Assembly (NCBI RefSeq): GCF_014237455.1
Contig: NZ_JABZFL010000051.1
Span: forward strand, 1 to 64,000
DNA: 64,000 nt
Source: Desulfobacula sp.
GTDB lineage: Bacteria; Desulfobacterota; Desulfobacteria; Desulfobacterales; Desulfobacteraceae
Direction of reading: 5' to 3'
Part shown: piece after piece, positions 52,678-60,852 of the stretch
How positions within the stretch are numbered: the first letter of the stretch is position 1
How the letters are laid out: the number at the start of each line of letters is the position of its first letter
The notes under the pieces: model-generated
What the model saw: the letters and a program-made list of their open reading frames with translations, nothing else
Told to the model about the DNA's origin: nothing
Databases searched by the model: none
Translations under genes and position numbers: made by a program

Positions 52678-53988
52678 ATGAATCCTATTGCACAAGAACT
52701 AAACCAAATTATTAATGGATCCAACCCCCACATTTTTGAAATGCTTTCTGATATGGGGAAAGCACTGTTTTTTCCAAAAGGCATCTTAAGTCAGAGTGCT
52801 GAAGCCAAACAAAAAGCAGATAAAATTAATGCGACCATCGGCATTGCCAAAGAGAAAAATACCGTATTAAGCCTTTCATCCATCACAAAGTATATTAAAG
52901 ATATTGAACCGGATAATTATTTGCCTTATGCACCATCGTTTGGTATTCCAGCACTTCGGAACAAATGGAAGGCTGACCTTTATAAAAAGAATCCATTCCT
53001 TAAAAATAAAAAAATCAGCCTTCCTGTTGTGACTTCAGGTATCACCCACGGGGTCAGCATATTGTCTGATATGTGGGTGAACGCAAACGATGTGATTGTT
53101 CTGCCTGACATGATGTGGGGTAATTACAGTATGACCTTTTGTGTCAGGAACAGCGGACGTATTGTTCATTACAAAGCCTTTGATGATCAGTTGACCCGGT
53201 TTAATCTGGATTCTTTTGAAGAAGTAATTCGTCAACAGGCAAGGGAAAATGATAAAATTATCACTGTTTTAAATTTCCCCCATAACCCGAGCGGATATTC
53301 TCTGAGTGTATCCGAGGCTCAGAGGGTGGCAGATATTCTTATCGATATAGCACGGCAGGGGACCAATGTGGTTGCCGCCTGTGACGATGCTTACTTCGGG
53401 CTTTTTTTTGAAGAACAGACCAGTAAAGAATCCATTTTTACCCAGCTTGCAGGCGCAGACAAACGCCTTGTAGCGGTTAAACTTGATGGAGCCACAAAAG
53501 AAGACTATGTCTGGGGCTTCAGGACCGGCTTTATTACCTATGGTGTTTATGGGGATGATGACATGGTTCTTGAAGCACTGGAAAAGAAGACCGGCGGATG
53601 TATCCGGGGAAATATTTCCAATTCATCTCATTTGAGCCAGACCATTCTTTTAAGATCCATGGCAGATGAAAATTATGAGGTCTATAAAAAAGAAAAATTT
53701 GAGCTCCTTAAAAATCGGGCATTAAAAATGAAAGCGGTCTTAAAAAACCCGAAATTTAATACTGCTTTTGATGTCTATCCATTTAATTCGGGTTATTTCA
53801 TGTGTATCCGGCTTAAGGATGTGGATGCAGAAGAATTAAGGCTTCATCTTCTTGAAAATTATGGAACCGGTTTGATTTCCATTGGTAAAAAAAATATCCG
53901 GGTGGCATTTTCCTGCCTTGAAGAGAGTGATGTGGAAATATTGTTTGATATCATTTTGAGCGGAATTAATGACCTGAGAAAAGGTTAA
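52678..53988 (+). CDS. class I/II aminotransferase
   Basis: A 436-residue fold-type I PLP enzyme. It shows NFPHNPSGYS, the ACDDAYFGLFFE segment and the probable PLP lysine in VKLDGATKEDYVWGFRTGF, split here as VKLDGATKED and YVWGFRTGF. The exact amino donor is unknown. The stop codon overlaps the ClC start (TAATG), so the two are translationally coupled although they have no obvious functional link. The ATG is preceded by a modest ribosome-binding site. Confidence 0.88.
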   Translation: MNPIAQELNQIINGSNPHIFEMLSDMGKALFFPKGILSQSAEAKQKADKINATIGIAKEKNTVLSLSSITKYIKDIEPDNYLPYAPSFGIPALRNKWKADLYKKNPFLKNKKISLPVVTSGITHGVSILSDMWVNANDVIVLPDMMWGNYSMTFCVRNSGRIVHYKAFDDQLTRFNLDSFEEVIRQQARENDKIITVLNFPHNPSGYSLSVSEAQRVADILIDIARQGTNVVAACDDAYFGLFFEEQTSKESIFTQLAGADKRLVAVKLDGATKEDYVWGFRTGFITYGVYGDDDMVLEALEKKTGGCIRGNISNSSHLSQTILLRSMADENYEVYKKEKFELLKNRALKMKAVLKNPKFNTAFDVYPFNSGYFMCIRLKDVDAEELRLHLLENYGTGLISIGKKNIRVAFSCLEESDVEILFDIILSGINDLRKG

Positions 53989-55778
53989 TGGTCGTGGGTT
54001 TCAGAGAAAAGATCGGTTCAGGAGATATTGCAGTCGCAGGGAAATGGCTGTTCTATTTTGTCTTAATCGGTATTATTGCCGGTTGCGGCGCTATTGTTTT
54101 CCACTATTTGTGCGGACTTGGCATGCATTATTTCCTGGATCTGATGGCAGGATACAGACCCGGGGCTCCGGCAGGCGAGCATCTTCTTCTGCCCTCCACC
54201 CAAACCCCTTTTAATCGATGGATACTTCTGATTCTACCGGCTCTGGGCGGTTTAATAAGCGGGTGGCTGGTTTACACATTTGCCCCAGAGGCTGAAGGAC
54301 ATGGAACCGATGCTGCCATTGATGCTTACCATCATAAAGGCGGACTGATCCGCGGCAGGATTCCCATCATCAAAACCATTGCTTCCACATTAACACTGAC
54401 AACAGGTGGGTCCGGTGGCAGGGAAGGGCCGATTGCACAAATCGGTGCAGGGTTTGGATCTTTTCTGGCCACTAAATTCAAGCTGTCGGAAAGAGAAAGA
54501 AGAATCATGATGGCCGCCGGCATTGGTGCTGGCGTTGGATCCATATTCCGTGCCCCTCTGGCAGGTGCGCTTTTTGCCGCAGAAGTCCTCTACCGTGATC
54601 CTGATTTTGAATCGGAAGTCATCATTCCGGCAGGCATTTCCTCTGTTGTTGCCTATTGCACGTTTTGCCTTGTTTTCGGATGGGGTTCTTTGTTTGATTC
54701 TCCGAGTTTTAAATTTCAGAATCCATTGGAGTTGGGACCATATCTTGTTCTTGCCGGCGTACTTGCGGTGACGGCGATTCTTTACATTAAAGTATTCTAT
54801 GGAGTGATTGATCTGTTTAAAAAAATGTCAATTCCCAATCATTTCAAACCGGCTCTGGGTGGTCTGGTTACGGGTATCATTGGTTTTTTCCTTCCCTATA
54901 CCCTTTCATTTGGCTATGGAATTACCCAACAGGCCATTTTTAACCAGGTGGCCATCCCCACTTTGATTGCATTGGCCATAGGAAAAATATTTACCACATC
55001 ATTCTCCATTGGCTCCGGTGGCAGCGGCGGCGTATTCGGTCCATCCATCGTGATAGGAGGGGCCATGGGAGGAGCGGTCGGGAAACTCTTCCACCTGCTT
55101 ATCCCTTCGGTTGTCACCAGCCCTGGTTCATTTGTTATTGTCGGTATGGCCGGGTTTTTTGCGGCTGCTTCCAATACACCGATTTCAACGATTATTTTTA
55201 TCAGTGAAATGACCAATTCCTATCACTTATTGTTACCGAGTCTTTTGGTATGTTCCATCTGTTATTTATTATGTCAGAAATGGACAATCTTTGAAAATCA
55301 GGTCAAATCCAGGATTGATTCTCCTGCCCATGCGGGTGAATTTATGATGGATATCCTTCAAACCATAAAGGTGGGTAATTTAAGGCACTTGATCAAAGAA
55401 GTCAGATGTGTGAATGAAGACATGGCATTCAGTGAATTTAAAAAAATATTTTCAAGCACCAAGCAGCACTATTTCCCCGTTATTAACCGCAAGGGTGATT
55501 TATCCGGCATTTTTTCCTCCAATGATGTCAGAGAAGTCATTTTCACACTCCATATTGAGCAATTGGTTGTGATGAAAGATATCATGGTGTCTGATCTGAT
55601 TTTTACCACATCTTCCGAAGATCTGAACACCGTACTGTTAAAACTGACTCAAAAAAATATTGATGCCTTACCCGTTATGGATGAAGATGATTCAGGCCGG
55701 CTGATCGGTTTAATTTACAGGCGGGATATCATTTCTTATTACAATGATCATGTCAAAAAAATAAAAGATCACGAATAA
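53988..55778 (+). CDS. ClC-type chloride channel/antiporter with CBS domains
   Basis: A 596-residue membrane protein. The ClC core (about 1-440) shows GSGGREGP with the gating glutamate, GSIFRAPLAGALFAAE and GSGGSGGVFGPS. A pair of CBS domains (about 450-590) follows at the C-terminus, where nucleotides may regulate gating. Whether it is a channel or an H+/Cl- or fluoride antiporter is not decidable here. It overlaps the converging truA gene by ten bases. Confidence 0.93.
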   Translation: MVVGFREKIGSGDIAVAGKWLFYFVLIGIIAGCGAIVFHYLCGLGMHYFLDLMAGYRPGAPAGEHLLLPSTQTPFNRWILLILPALGGLISGWLVYTFAPEAEGHGTDAAIDAYHHKGGLIRGRIPIIKTIASTLTLTTGGSGGREGPIAQIGAGFGSFLATKFKLSERERRIMMAAGIGAGVGSIFRAPLAGALFAAEVLYRDPDFESEVIIPAGISSVVAYCTFCLVFGWGSLFDSPSFKFQNPLELGPYLVLAGVLAVTAILYIKVFYGVIDLFKKMSIPNHFKPALGGLVTGIIGFFLPYTLSFGYGITQQAIFNQVAIPTLIALAIGKIFTTSFSIGSGGSGGVFGPSIVIGGAMGGAVGKLFHLLIPSVVTSPGSFVIVGMAGFFAAASNTPISTIIFISEMTNSYHLLLPSLLVCSICYLLCQKWTIFENQVKSRIDSPAHAGEFMMDILQTIKVGNLRHLIKEVRCVNEDMAFSEFKKIFSSTKQHYFPVINRKGDLSGIFSSNDVREVIFTLHIEQLVVMKDIMVSDLIFTTSSEDLNTVLLKLTQKNIDALPVMDEDDSGRLIGLIYRRDIISYYNDHVKKIKDHE

Positions 55779-56512
55779 TTTACTTTTTTTAAAAACAGCC
55801 CATGAGCAGGTGCTGTCGGACCGGCCTTCGTTCTGTCCCTTGCTTCGAGTATTCTGGTAAATTCGTGTGGTGTTATTTTGTTTAACCCTGTAAGGACAAT
55901 GGTACTGATGAAATTTCGTACCATGTACTTTAAAAATCCTTTGGCACAAATTTTAAATACAAGTCTGCTGTTGTCCAAATGGCTGATACTTGAAAAAAAG
56001 ACTTCGCGAATGGTAGAAGAACGCGGGCTTCCTGTATTTTCAAAAGATTTAAAATCAAAAATTCCTGTAATTGCTTGACAACACTTGTTCATCGCCTCAA
56101 TATCCAGCGGATGTCGGATATGCCATTGATACTGCCTTTCTATGGCACAGGGATCTTCCCTGTTTAAAATAAAATAGTGATATTCTTTGGAAACAGCATT
56201 GTATCGGGCATGGAAATCATTATCCACAATACTGCATTCCCTGATCACAATGGGGTGTTTGATCAGACTGTTAATACCTTTTTTAAGATTTTGCGGCTGG
56301 ATATTTGTATCAGCATGGAAGTTAGCCACCTGTCCGAACGCGTGGACACCTGCATCGGTTCTCCCTGATCCTGTAATTTTTATCTTCTGGTTCAGAATCA
56401 GGCTTAAAGCCTTTTCAATTTCACCTTGAATGGTTTTTCTGTCATTTTGTATCTGCCACCCAAAAAAATTTGTACCATCGTATTCAATAATGAGTTTAAA
56501 ATTTTTATCCAT
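55769..56512 (-). CDS. truA: tRNA pseudouridine(38-40) synthase
   Basis: Forms pseudouridine at positions 38-40 of tRNA anticodon arms. It has 247 residues, normal length. The catalytic aspartate lies in GSGRTDAGVHAFGQVA, and the start reads LIIEYDGTNFFGWQ. FLKYMVRNFISTIV is a family motif near the C-terminus. Its start overlaps the end of the MarR gene by eight bases. Confidence 0.95.
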   Translation of the reverse strand: MDKNFKLIIEYDGTNFFGWQIQNDRKTIQGEIEKALSLILNQKIKITGSGRTDAGVHAFGQVANFHADTNIQPQNLKKGINSLIKHPIVIRECSIVDNDFHARYNAVSKEYHYFILNREDPCAIERQYQWHIRHPLDIEAMNKCCQAITGIFDFKSFENTGSPRSSTIREVFFSSISHLDNSRLVFKICAKGFLKYMVRNFISTIVLTGLNKITPHEFTRILEARDRTKAGPTAPAHGLFLKKVNYS

Positions 56513-56951
56513 TATCGTCTAAAAAATCAGATAGTTTTTTATTGGCTTTAAAAATGGCAAAAGATAATTGATTGGCTGTATTCGAGCCAAGAATTTTTGT
56601 GTATTTCAGATATAAATTTTTATATGCAATTGCAATGGGTCTTTTTAATTCAAGACCTTTTTTGCTGGGAGAAATAAATGCAGATTTGCCTTTGGTTGTA
56701 CGTTTAACCATTTTTTTTTTTTCAAGTGCATCTACAAATCGTGTAATGGTGGATGGTGTCAGATGGAGATTATAGCTTAGCTCTTTTGGACTGATTCCAG
56801 GTGTGTCATACACCAGCAATAACAGGGATGCATGGGCAGGGGAGAGGTTTAAATGCTTAAACTCTTTCTCTGCGATTTTTAATAAATACCTGGACAAGGC
56901 ATTGGTATTAAAGAACAGGCAGCTTTCTAGAAAATTTTCATTGTTTTCCAT
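56505..56951 (-). CDS. MarR family transcriptional regulator
   Basis: A 148-residue winged-helix protein. The DNA-binding part reads SPKELSYNLHLTPSTITRFVDAL followed by KKMVKRT, here given in parts: SPKELSYNLHL, TPSTITRFVDAL. ATG at 56951 follows GAGGTGAAT; an upstream start at 57011 has no such site. It overlaps truA. The target genes are unknown. The truncated carboxymuconolactone decarboxylase gene across the island (58.7 kb) is the type often controlled by MarR regulators. Confidence 0.88.
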   Translation of the reverse strand: MENNENFLESCLFFNTNALSRYLLKIAEKEFKHLNLSPAHASLLLLVYDTPGISPKELSYNLHLTPSTITRFVDALEKKKMVKRTTKGKSAFISPSKKGLELKRPIAIAYKNLYLKYTKILGSNTANQLSFAIFKANKKLSDFLDDNG

Positions 56952-57057
56952 ATTCACCTCAAAAAATAAACGTTTGCACATACAATTATTATGTTTATAC
57001 CATTCTGTCAACCCTAAGAATGATCAAAAATGTTCAAGAGTGCCTGGCATTGATTCC

Positions 57058-57230
57058 GGGTGGTGTGCGGGGTGTTGTTCATCCGATTGACCTATTCTTA
57101 CAGGTTCTAAATTTCGTTGCGCTAACCGGCAAAACTCGTTTCACTCAGACACTTGCCGGTCTTAACGCTCCACTGCATTAACAACCTGTACAGAATATCA
57201 ATCAACGATTTCCAACACCTCACACACCAC
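57058..57230. repeat. 173-base imperfect fold-back element
   Basis: The two halves are inverted copies. GGGTGGTGTG (57058-57067) pairs with CACACCACCC (57221-57230), GGTGTTG with CAACACC (57211-57217), GATTGA (57085-57090) with TCAATC (57196-57201), TATTCT with AGAATA, ACAGGTT with AACCTGT (57181-57187), and ACCGGCAA (57125-57132) with TTGCCGGT (57153-57160). No credible protein is encoded. A MITE-like element, attC-like site or structured RNA are all possible. Confidence 0.7.
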
Positions 57231-57447
57231 CCTCCTCGACAAACCACCGCCGCCTCAAACCCTGTATTATGCCTGCGGATGTATAAAAATTTTCAAAGCA
57301 GGGTTCTGATTAATGATTTCATTTGGTTGAATTTTTGTTTTTAAATTGATTTTCCATATTAAATCGAATAATGCAGTAATTACAATAAAATGAGAGATAA
57401 AAAGCACATATAGATAAAATTTCCTTGTTTTGAAAAGAATATCGGAA
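57231..57447. other. noncoding stretch between palindromic elements
   Basis: AT-rich DNA with no supported gene. A 66-codon minus-strand frame with a hydrophobic stretch is present, but it starts with GTG inside an inverted repeat without a ribosome-binding site. Confidence 0.4.
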
Positions 57448-57500
57448 TAGGTGGAAAATAAATCCACCTATAACAATCAATATCATGGAAAATTTTCCAT
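57448..57500. repeat. two short perfect palindromes
   Basis: TAGGTGGA (57448-57455) and TCCACCTA (57463-57470) form a perfect eight-pair stem with a seven-base loop. ATGGAAAATTTTCCAT (57485-57500) is a 16-base perfect palindrome. Neither is followed by a clear T-run. They may be protein-binding sites or hairpins of the same element family. Confidence 0.6.
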
Positions 57501-57511
57501 GTATTAATACT

Positions 57512-57685
57512 GATAATCTGACCGCTCCGCAGCCAGATTATCGGCGGCTGTTATTCTCAACGCCATGGTAGGCTATGCGCTCCGCGCTCCGCCTATCCAT
57601 GGCGTTGAAGCCGACTGCGCTTCTCGGCATTTAAACAGGCAAGCTTGTTCAAATGCCTGCGATGCTCGCGGCTTAACAGCCGCCG
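57512..57685. repeat. GC-rich multi-branched inverted-repeat element
   Basis: A 9-pair hairpin GATAATCTG/CAGATTATC (57512-57520, 57534-57542) abuts an outer 12-pair repeat CGGCGGCTGTTA (57542-57553) / TAACAGCCGCCG (57674-57685). Inside are arms CAACGCCATGG/CCATGGCGTTG (57558-57568, 57597-57607), extended by TAGGC/GCCTA, GCCGA/TCGGC (57610-57628), GGCATTT/AAATGCC (57626-57657) and GCGA/TCGC (57659-57669). It could fold as a four- or five-way junction. It is much richer in G+C than its neighbours. It ends 49 bases before the HEPN gene. Confidence 0.7.
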
Positions 57686-57733
57686 TTATGATTAGGAAAT
57701 AATAAAGAGAGCTAAAAAGAAATTACTCGCCAA

Positions 57734-58654
57734 GTGAATGTAATGGAAACAAATCCAAACGATTTTCCTTATGGGGCCTACATTACAATATTTTTAAATG
57801 GGACAATCCAATTTGAATTAGACCAAATGGATTTCATATTAGGAGAAAATCTTTCCTTACAATTTGTAGAAAACAAATTTAATGCATCAAAATTTACCGA
57901 AATTACTTATCCTGGTTTCAAGGTATGGGATGTTAAACTAACAGGTTTTAAAACTGCCTGTGAGGCAGAAAAGGCAGGGGTACGGTTAGCGGAATCCTTT
58001 CTATGGCATTCGATCTCAAAGAATTTCCCAATAAGATTAATTTACCATAAATCATTACCTTTTACCGTTTATGATAGGACAAAAGGGCCATCTAATGGAA
58101 TGTTTGGCTTTGCCCATTCTACTCAAACAGAAAAAGCTATTGATATAATAAACGATATTAAAGAATCTTTCTTTTCTGAATATAAATCAGAGATAGACAG
58201 AAAAAGATTATTGTTATCTATGGAAATTTTTTCAGCATCGCAGCTTGAAATAACTAATCGGGCAAAATTCATTTCTTTAATCACATCATTAGAGGCCCTC
58301 TCTTTACAGAAAAATTACAAAGAATACACTGATCATGTAAAAGAAAGAATTGATGAACTAATTAAAGCAATACAAAATGAAGATAACATTCCTAAAAATG
58401 TTCGCAATTCACTCATTGGGAGAATCAAGAGAGAAATGAGTATAGAGTCTGTGCGGCAAGCAATAATGGATGTTGTATTAAAAAATACAAAAGAAGTTAA
58501 TAACAAAAAGTTGTTCGATAAAGCTTATGGGGTTAGATCTTCTCTTGTACATGATGGGAAGTCAGATGACAATATAGAAGAACTTTCTATAAGTGTCTCT
58601 TCAATGATAAGAGAAATATTTTCATCTTGTCTAAATTTAGAACTCAAAAGGTGA
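57734..58654 (+). CDS. HEPN-domain (Apea-like) protein
   Basis: A 306-residue protein without membrane segments. The C-terminal part (about 160-306) fits an Apea-like HEPN domain. The motif RSSLVH (268-273) gives the R-x4-H pattern typical of HEPN ribonucleases. The N-terminal 150 residues are not recognised. GTG at 57734 or ATG at 57743 is the start; neither has a strong ribosome-binding site. It lies alone in a hairpin-rich island with no nucleotidyltransferase partner. Toxin, defence or RNA-processing roles are possible by family, but none is shown. Confidence 0.7.
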   Translation: MNVMETNPNDFPYGAYITIFLNGTIQFELDQMDFILGENLSLQFVENKFNASKFTEITYPGFKVWDVKLTGFKTACEAEKAGVRLAESFLWHSISKNFPIRLIYHKSLPFTVYDRTKGPSNGMFGFAHSTQTEKAIDIINDIKESFFSEYKSEIDRKRLLLSMEIFSASQLEITNRAKFISLITSLEALSLQKNYKEYTDHVKERIDELIKAIQNEDNIPKNVRNSLIGRIKREMSIESVRQAIMDVVLKNTKEVNNKKLFDKAYGVRSSLVHDGKSDDNIEELSISVSSMIREIFSSCLNLELKR

Positions 58655-58666
58655 AAAATGTCATAA

Positions 58667-58867
58667 CAATTAACCGGACTATCAATTTCTATTTTTTCTA
58701 AATGTGAAGAATGTATTGCATACCACATACAAAATTGCAAAGAGCAGGGCTGTTTTAAAGATGAAATCGTTGAGGCTATTAAAATTGCAGTTGTTGTTGG
58801 TGGCTCTGTAACCTATCCATGGGCAAGAAAAGCAATCGCAATAATAGATATGCTTGAAATCGAATAA
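58667..58867 (+). pseudogene. truncated carboxymuconolactone decarboxylase family gene
   Basis: After a stop at 58664-58666 the frame encodes SISIFSKCEECIAYHIQNC, KEQGCFKDEIVEAIKIAVVV, GGSVTYPWARKAIAII, ending with TAA at 58867. This is the C-terminal half of the carboxymuconolactone decarboxylase (AhpD-like) fold, including the redox CxxC and the following histidine. The N-terminal part and start codon are missing. The break is at the edge of the HEPN island, suggesting the island's insertion truncated it. Confidence 0.7.
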
Positions 58868-58987
58868 TTTTTACATACCCTGTCAGTTATGTCCAACAAT
58901 AACATTACAAGTTTAAGTTAAATCATTTACACAGCTCAAAGGGCAACGTATAATGGCCTTTCAATTTATTTTTTAGGAGTGAGGGTA

Positions 58988-60157
58988 ATGAAAGGATTCA
59001 AATTTGCCGGTATTGAGGCCGGGATTAAAAAGAATGGTCGAAAAGATCTGGGGCTTATATATTGTGAAACTCCTGCTGTTGCAGCGGCCCTTTTTACACG
59101 GAACAAAGTCGTTGCAGCACCGCTGGTTCTTGGAAAAGAAAAAATTAAAAAGGGATTATGCCAGGCGGTTCTTGTTAACAGCGGTAATGCCAATTGCTTT
59201 ACCGGAGACAAGGGGATTGAAGATGCCATTGCCTGCTCAAAAATGGTTGCCGATTCTCTTGGTATTTCTGAAGATCTTGTTTTAGTATCTTCAACGGGTG
59301 TGATTGGTGCTAATCTTCCCATGGATAAATTTGAGACGGGTATTCCAGATATCGTCACCCATCTTTCTGCCGATTATGTGGAGGATTTTGCAACTGCTAT
59401 TCTTACCACTGATAAAAACTCTAAAATTGTGAAAAAAAGCGGTACAATAGGTGACAAGAAATTTTCAATTATGGGAATTGCAAAAGGATCCGGCATGATC
59501 CGACCAGATATGGCAACCATGCTGGCGTTCATTTGTACGGATGTAAAAATTTTAGATCAGGCGTTAAAGACTTCTTTAAGCGCAGCCAATGAAAAATCCT
59601 TTAACCGGATTACGGTTGATGGTGATACCAGCACCAATGATACGCTTTTAGCACTTGCAAGCGGTACTTCAGGAGTGGAAATAACTAATGTTGGGCCTAA
59701 AAAAATATTTCAAACCCTGCTTGACAACGTCTGTTTAGAACTTGCTAAAATGGTGGTCAAAGACGGGGAGGGCGCCACCAAACTTATTCAGATTATTGTT
59801 AAAGGGGCTCAATCAAAGCAGGATGCATTCAAAGCATCTGAAACCATTGCCCATTCCAATTTGGTTAAAACGGCTGTTTACGGAGAAGATCCCAACTGGG
59901 GAAGAATCATAGCTGCAGCTGGCAGGTCTGGAGCCCATGTTGTTCCGGAGAAGATGGATCTTTTTTTTGATGATCAGCCTTTGGTTTTAAAAGGCAAATG
60001 GCTGGGAGTCGAACCTGAAAAAAAGACGGCACAAATCATGAAAAAGAAAGAAATCACCATCACACTTGATTTGAATCTTGGGAAAGAGACAGACAGTTTT
60101 TTATTTTGTGACTTCAGCGAAGATTATGTGAAAATTAATGCTGAATACAGGTCTTAA
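58988..60157 (+). CDS. argJ: bifunctional glutamate N-acetyltransferase/amino-acid acetyltransferase ArgJ
   Basis: Recycles the acetyl group between N-acetylornithine and glutamate in arginine synthesis and may also act as N-acetylglutamate synthase. It has 389 residues. The autoproteolysis site is the Ala-Thr in RPDMATMLAF, which cuts it into two subunits. Other motifs are VNSGNANCFTG, STGVIGANLPM and GEDPNWGRIIAAAG. The ATG at 58988 follows AGGAGTGAGGG. rluB starts two bases after its stop. Confidence 0.96.
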   Translation: MKGFKFAGIEAGIKKNGRKDLGLIYCETPAVAAALFTRNKVVAAPLVLGKEKIKKGLCQAVLVNSGNANCFTGDKGIEDAIACSKMVADSLGISEDLVLVSSTGVIGANLPMDKFETGIPDIVTHLSADYVEDFATAILTTDKNSKIVKKSGTIGDKKFSIMGIAKGSGMIRPDMATMLAFICTDVKILDQALKTSLSAANEKSFNRITVDGDTSTNDTLLALASGTSGVEITNVGPKKIFQTLLDNVCLELAKMVVKDGEGATKLIQIIVKGAQSKQDAFKASETIAHSNLVKTAVYGEDPNWGRIIAAAGRSGAHVVPEKMDLFFDDQPLVLKGKWLGVEPEKKTAQIMKKKEITITLDLNLGKETDSFLFCDFSEDYVKINAEYRS

Positions 60158-60159
60158 AC

Positions 60160-60852
60160 ATGCGGCTTCAAAAGTATCTGGCCCATGCCGGGATTTGTTC
60201 CAGGAGAAAAGCGGAAGAGCATATCTTAAACGGCCGGGTAAAAGTAAACCATCAGATTGTCACAGAATTTGGAACAAAAATTGATCCTGAAAAAGACAAG
60301 GTTTTTTTTAATGGCCAACCGGTTATTTTAAAACAGAAATCACCCAAAATATACATTGCCTTGAACAAACCGGAAGGATATGTCACTTCCTGTTCACAGC
60401 AAAAAACAAAAATTATTCTTGATCTGATCGATATTGATGAACGGGTATATCCTGTGGGTCGGCTTGATAAAAATTCCAAAGGACTGGTGCTGTTGATCAA
60501 TGATGGAGATCTGCATAATAAATTATCCCATCCTTCTTTTAATCATGAAAAAGAGTATATTGTGACGACGATTCATCCCATATCTGAAACTGCATTAAAG
60601 AATATGGCACAGGGTATGGTTATTGACAAAGTTAAAACCAGAAAAGCAAACGTGAAACGCATTTCAAAAAATAAATTCAATATTATTTTAAAACAGGGAA
60701 GAAACCGCCAGATTCGAAAAATGGTTGGGAAAACCGGAAACAAGGTTGATGTTTTAAAAAGAATCAGAATGGCAAATATCAACCTTGAAAATTTAAAAGA
60801 AGGGAAATGGCGTTATTTGACCTCTAAAGAAATCAAACAATTAACCCAGTGA
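60160..60852 (+). CDS. rluB: rRNA pseudouridine synthase (RsuA/RluB family)
   Basis: A 230-residue pseudouridine synthase with an N-terminal S4 RNA-binding domain (MRLQKYLAHAGICSRRKAEE) and the catalytic domain. The active-site aspartate is in VGRLDKNSKGLVLL. The fold and length fit RluB/RluE/RsuA enzymes; the site specificity is inferred from the S4 domain and the short form. It follows argJ in the same transcript and overlaps the converging trpS by 12 bases. Confidence 0.9.
   Translation: MRLQKYLAHAGICSRRKAEEHILNGRVKVNHQIVTEFGTKIDPEKDKVFFNGQPVILKQKSPKIYIALNKPEGYVTSCSQQKTKIILDLIDIDERVYPVGRLDKNSKGLVLLINDGDLHNKLSHPSFNHEKEYIVTTIHPISETALKNMAQGMVIDKVKTRKANVKRISKNKFNIILKQGRNRQIRKMVGKTGNKVDVLKRIRMANINLENLKEGKWRYLTSKEIKQLTQ

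Noticed and set aside
57267-57467. 66-codon minus-strand frame with a hydrophobic segment
   Set aside because: GTG start lies inside a perfect inverted repeat, without a ribosome-binding site. No family similarity was recognised.
57512-57685. Classical integron attC site
   Set aside because: The usual RYYYAAC/GTTRRRY core pair is not convincingly present, and no integrase gene is in the window. A recombination site of another type is still possible.
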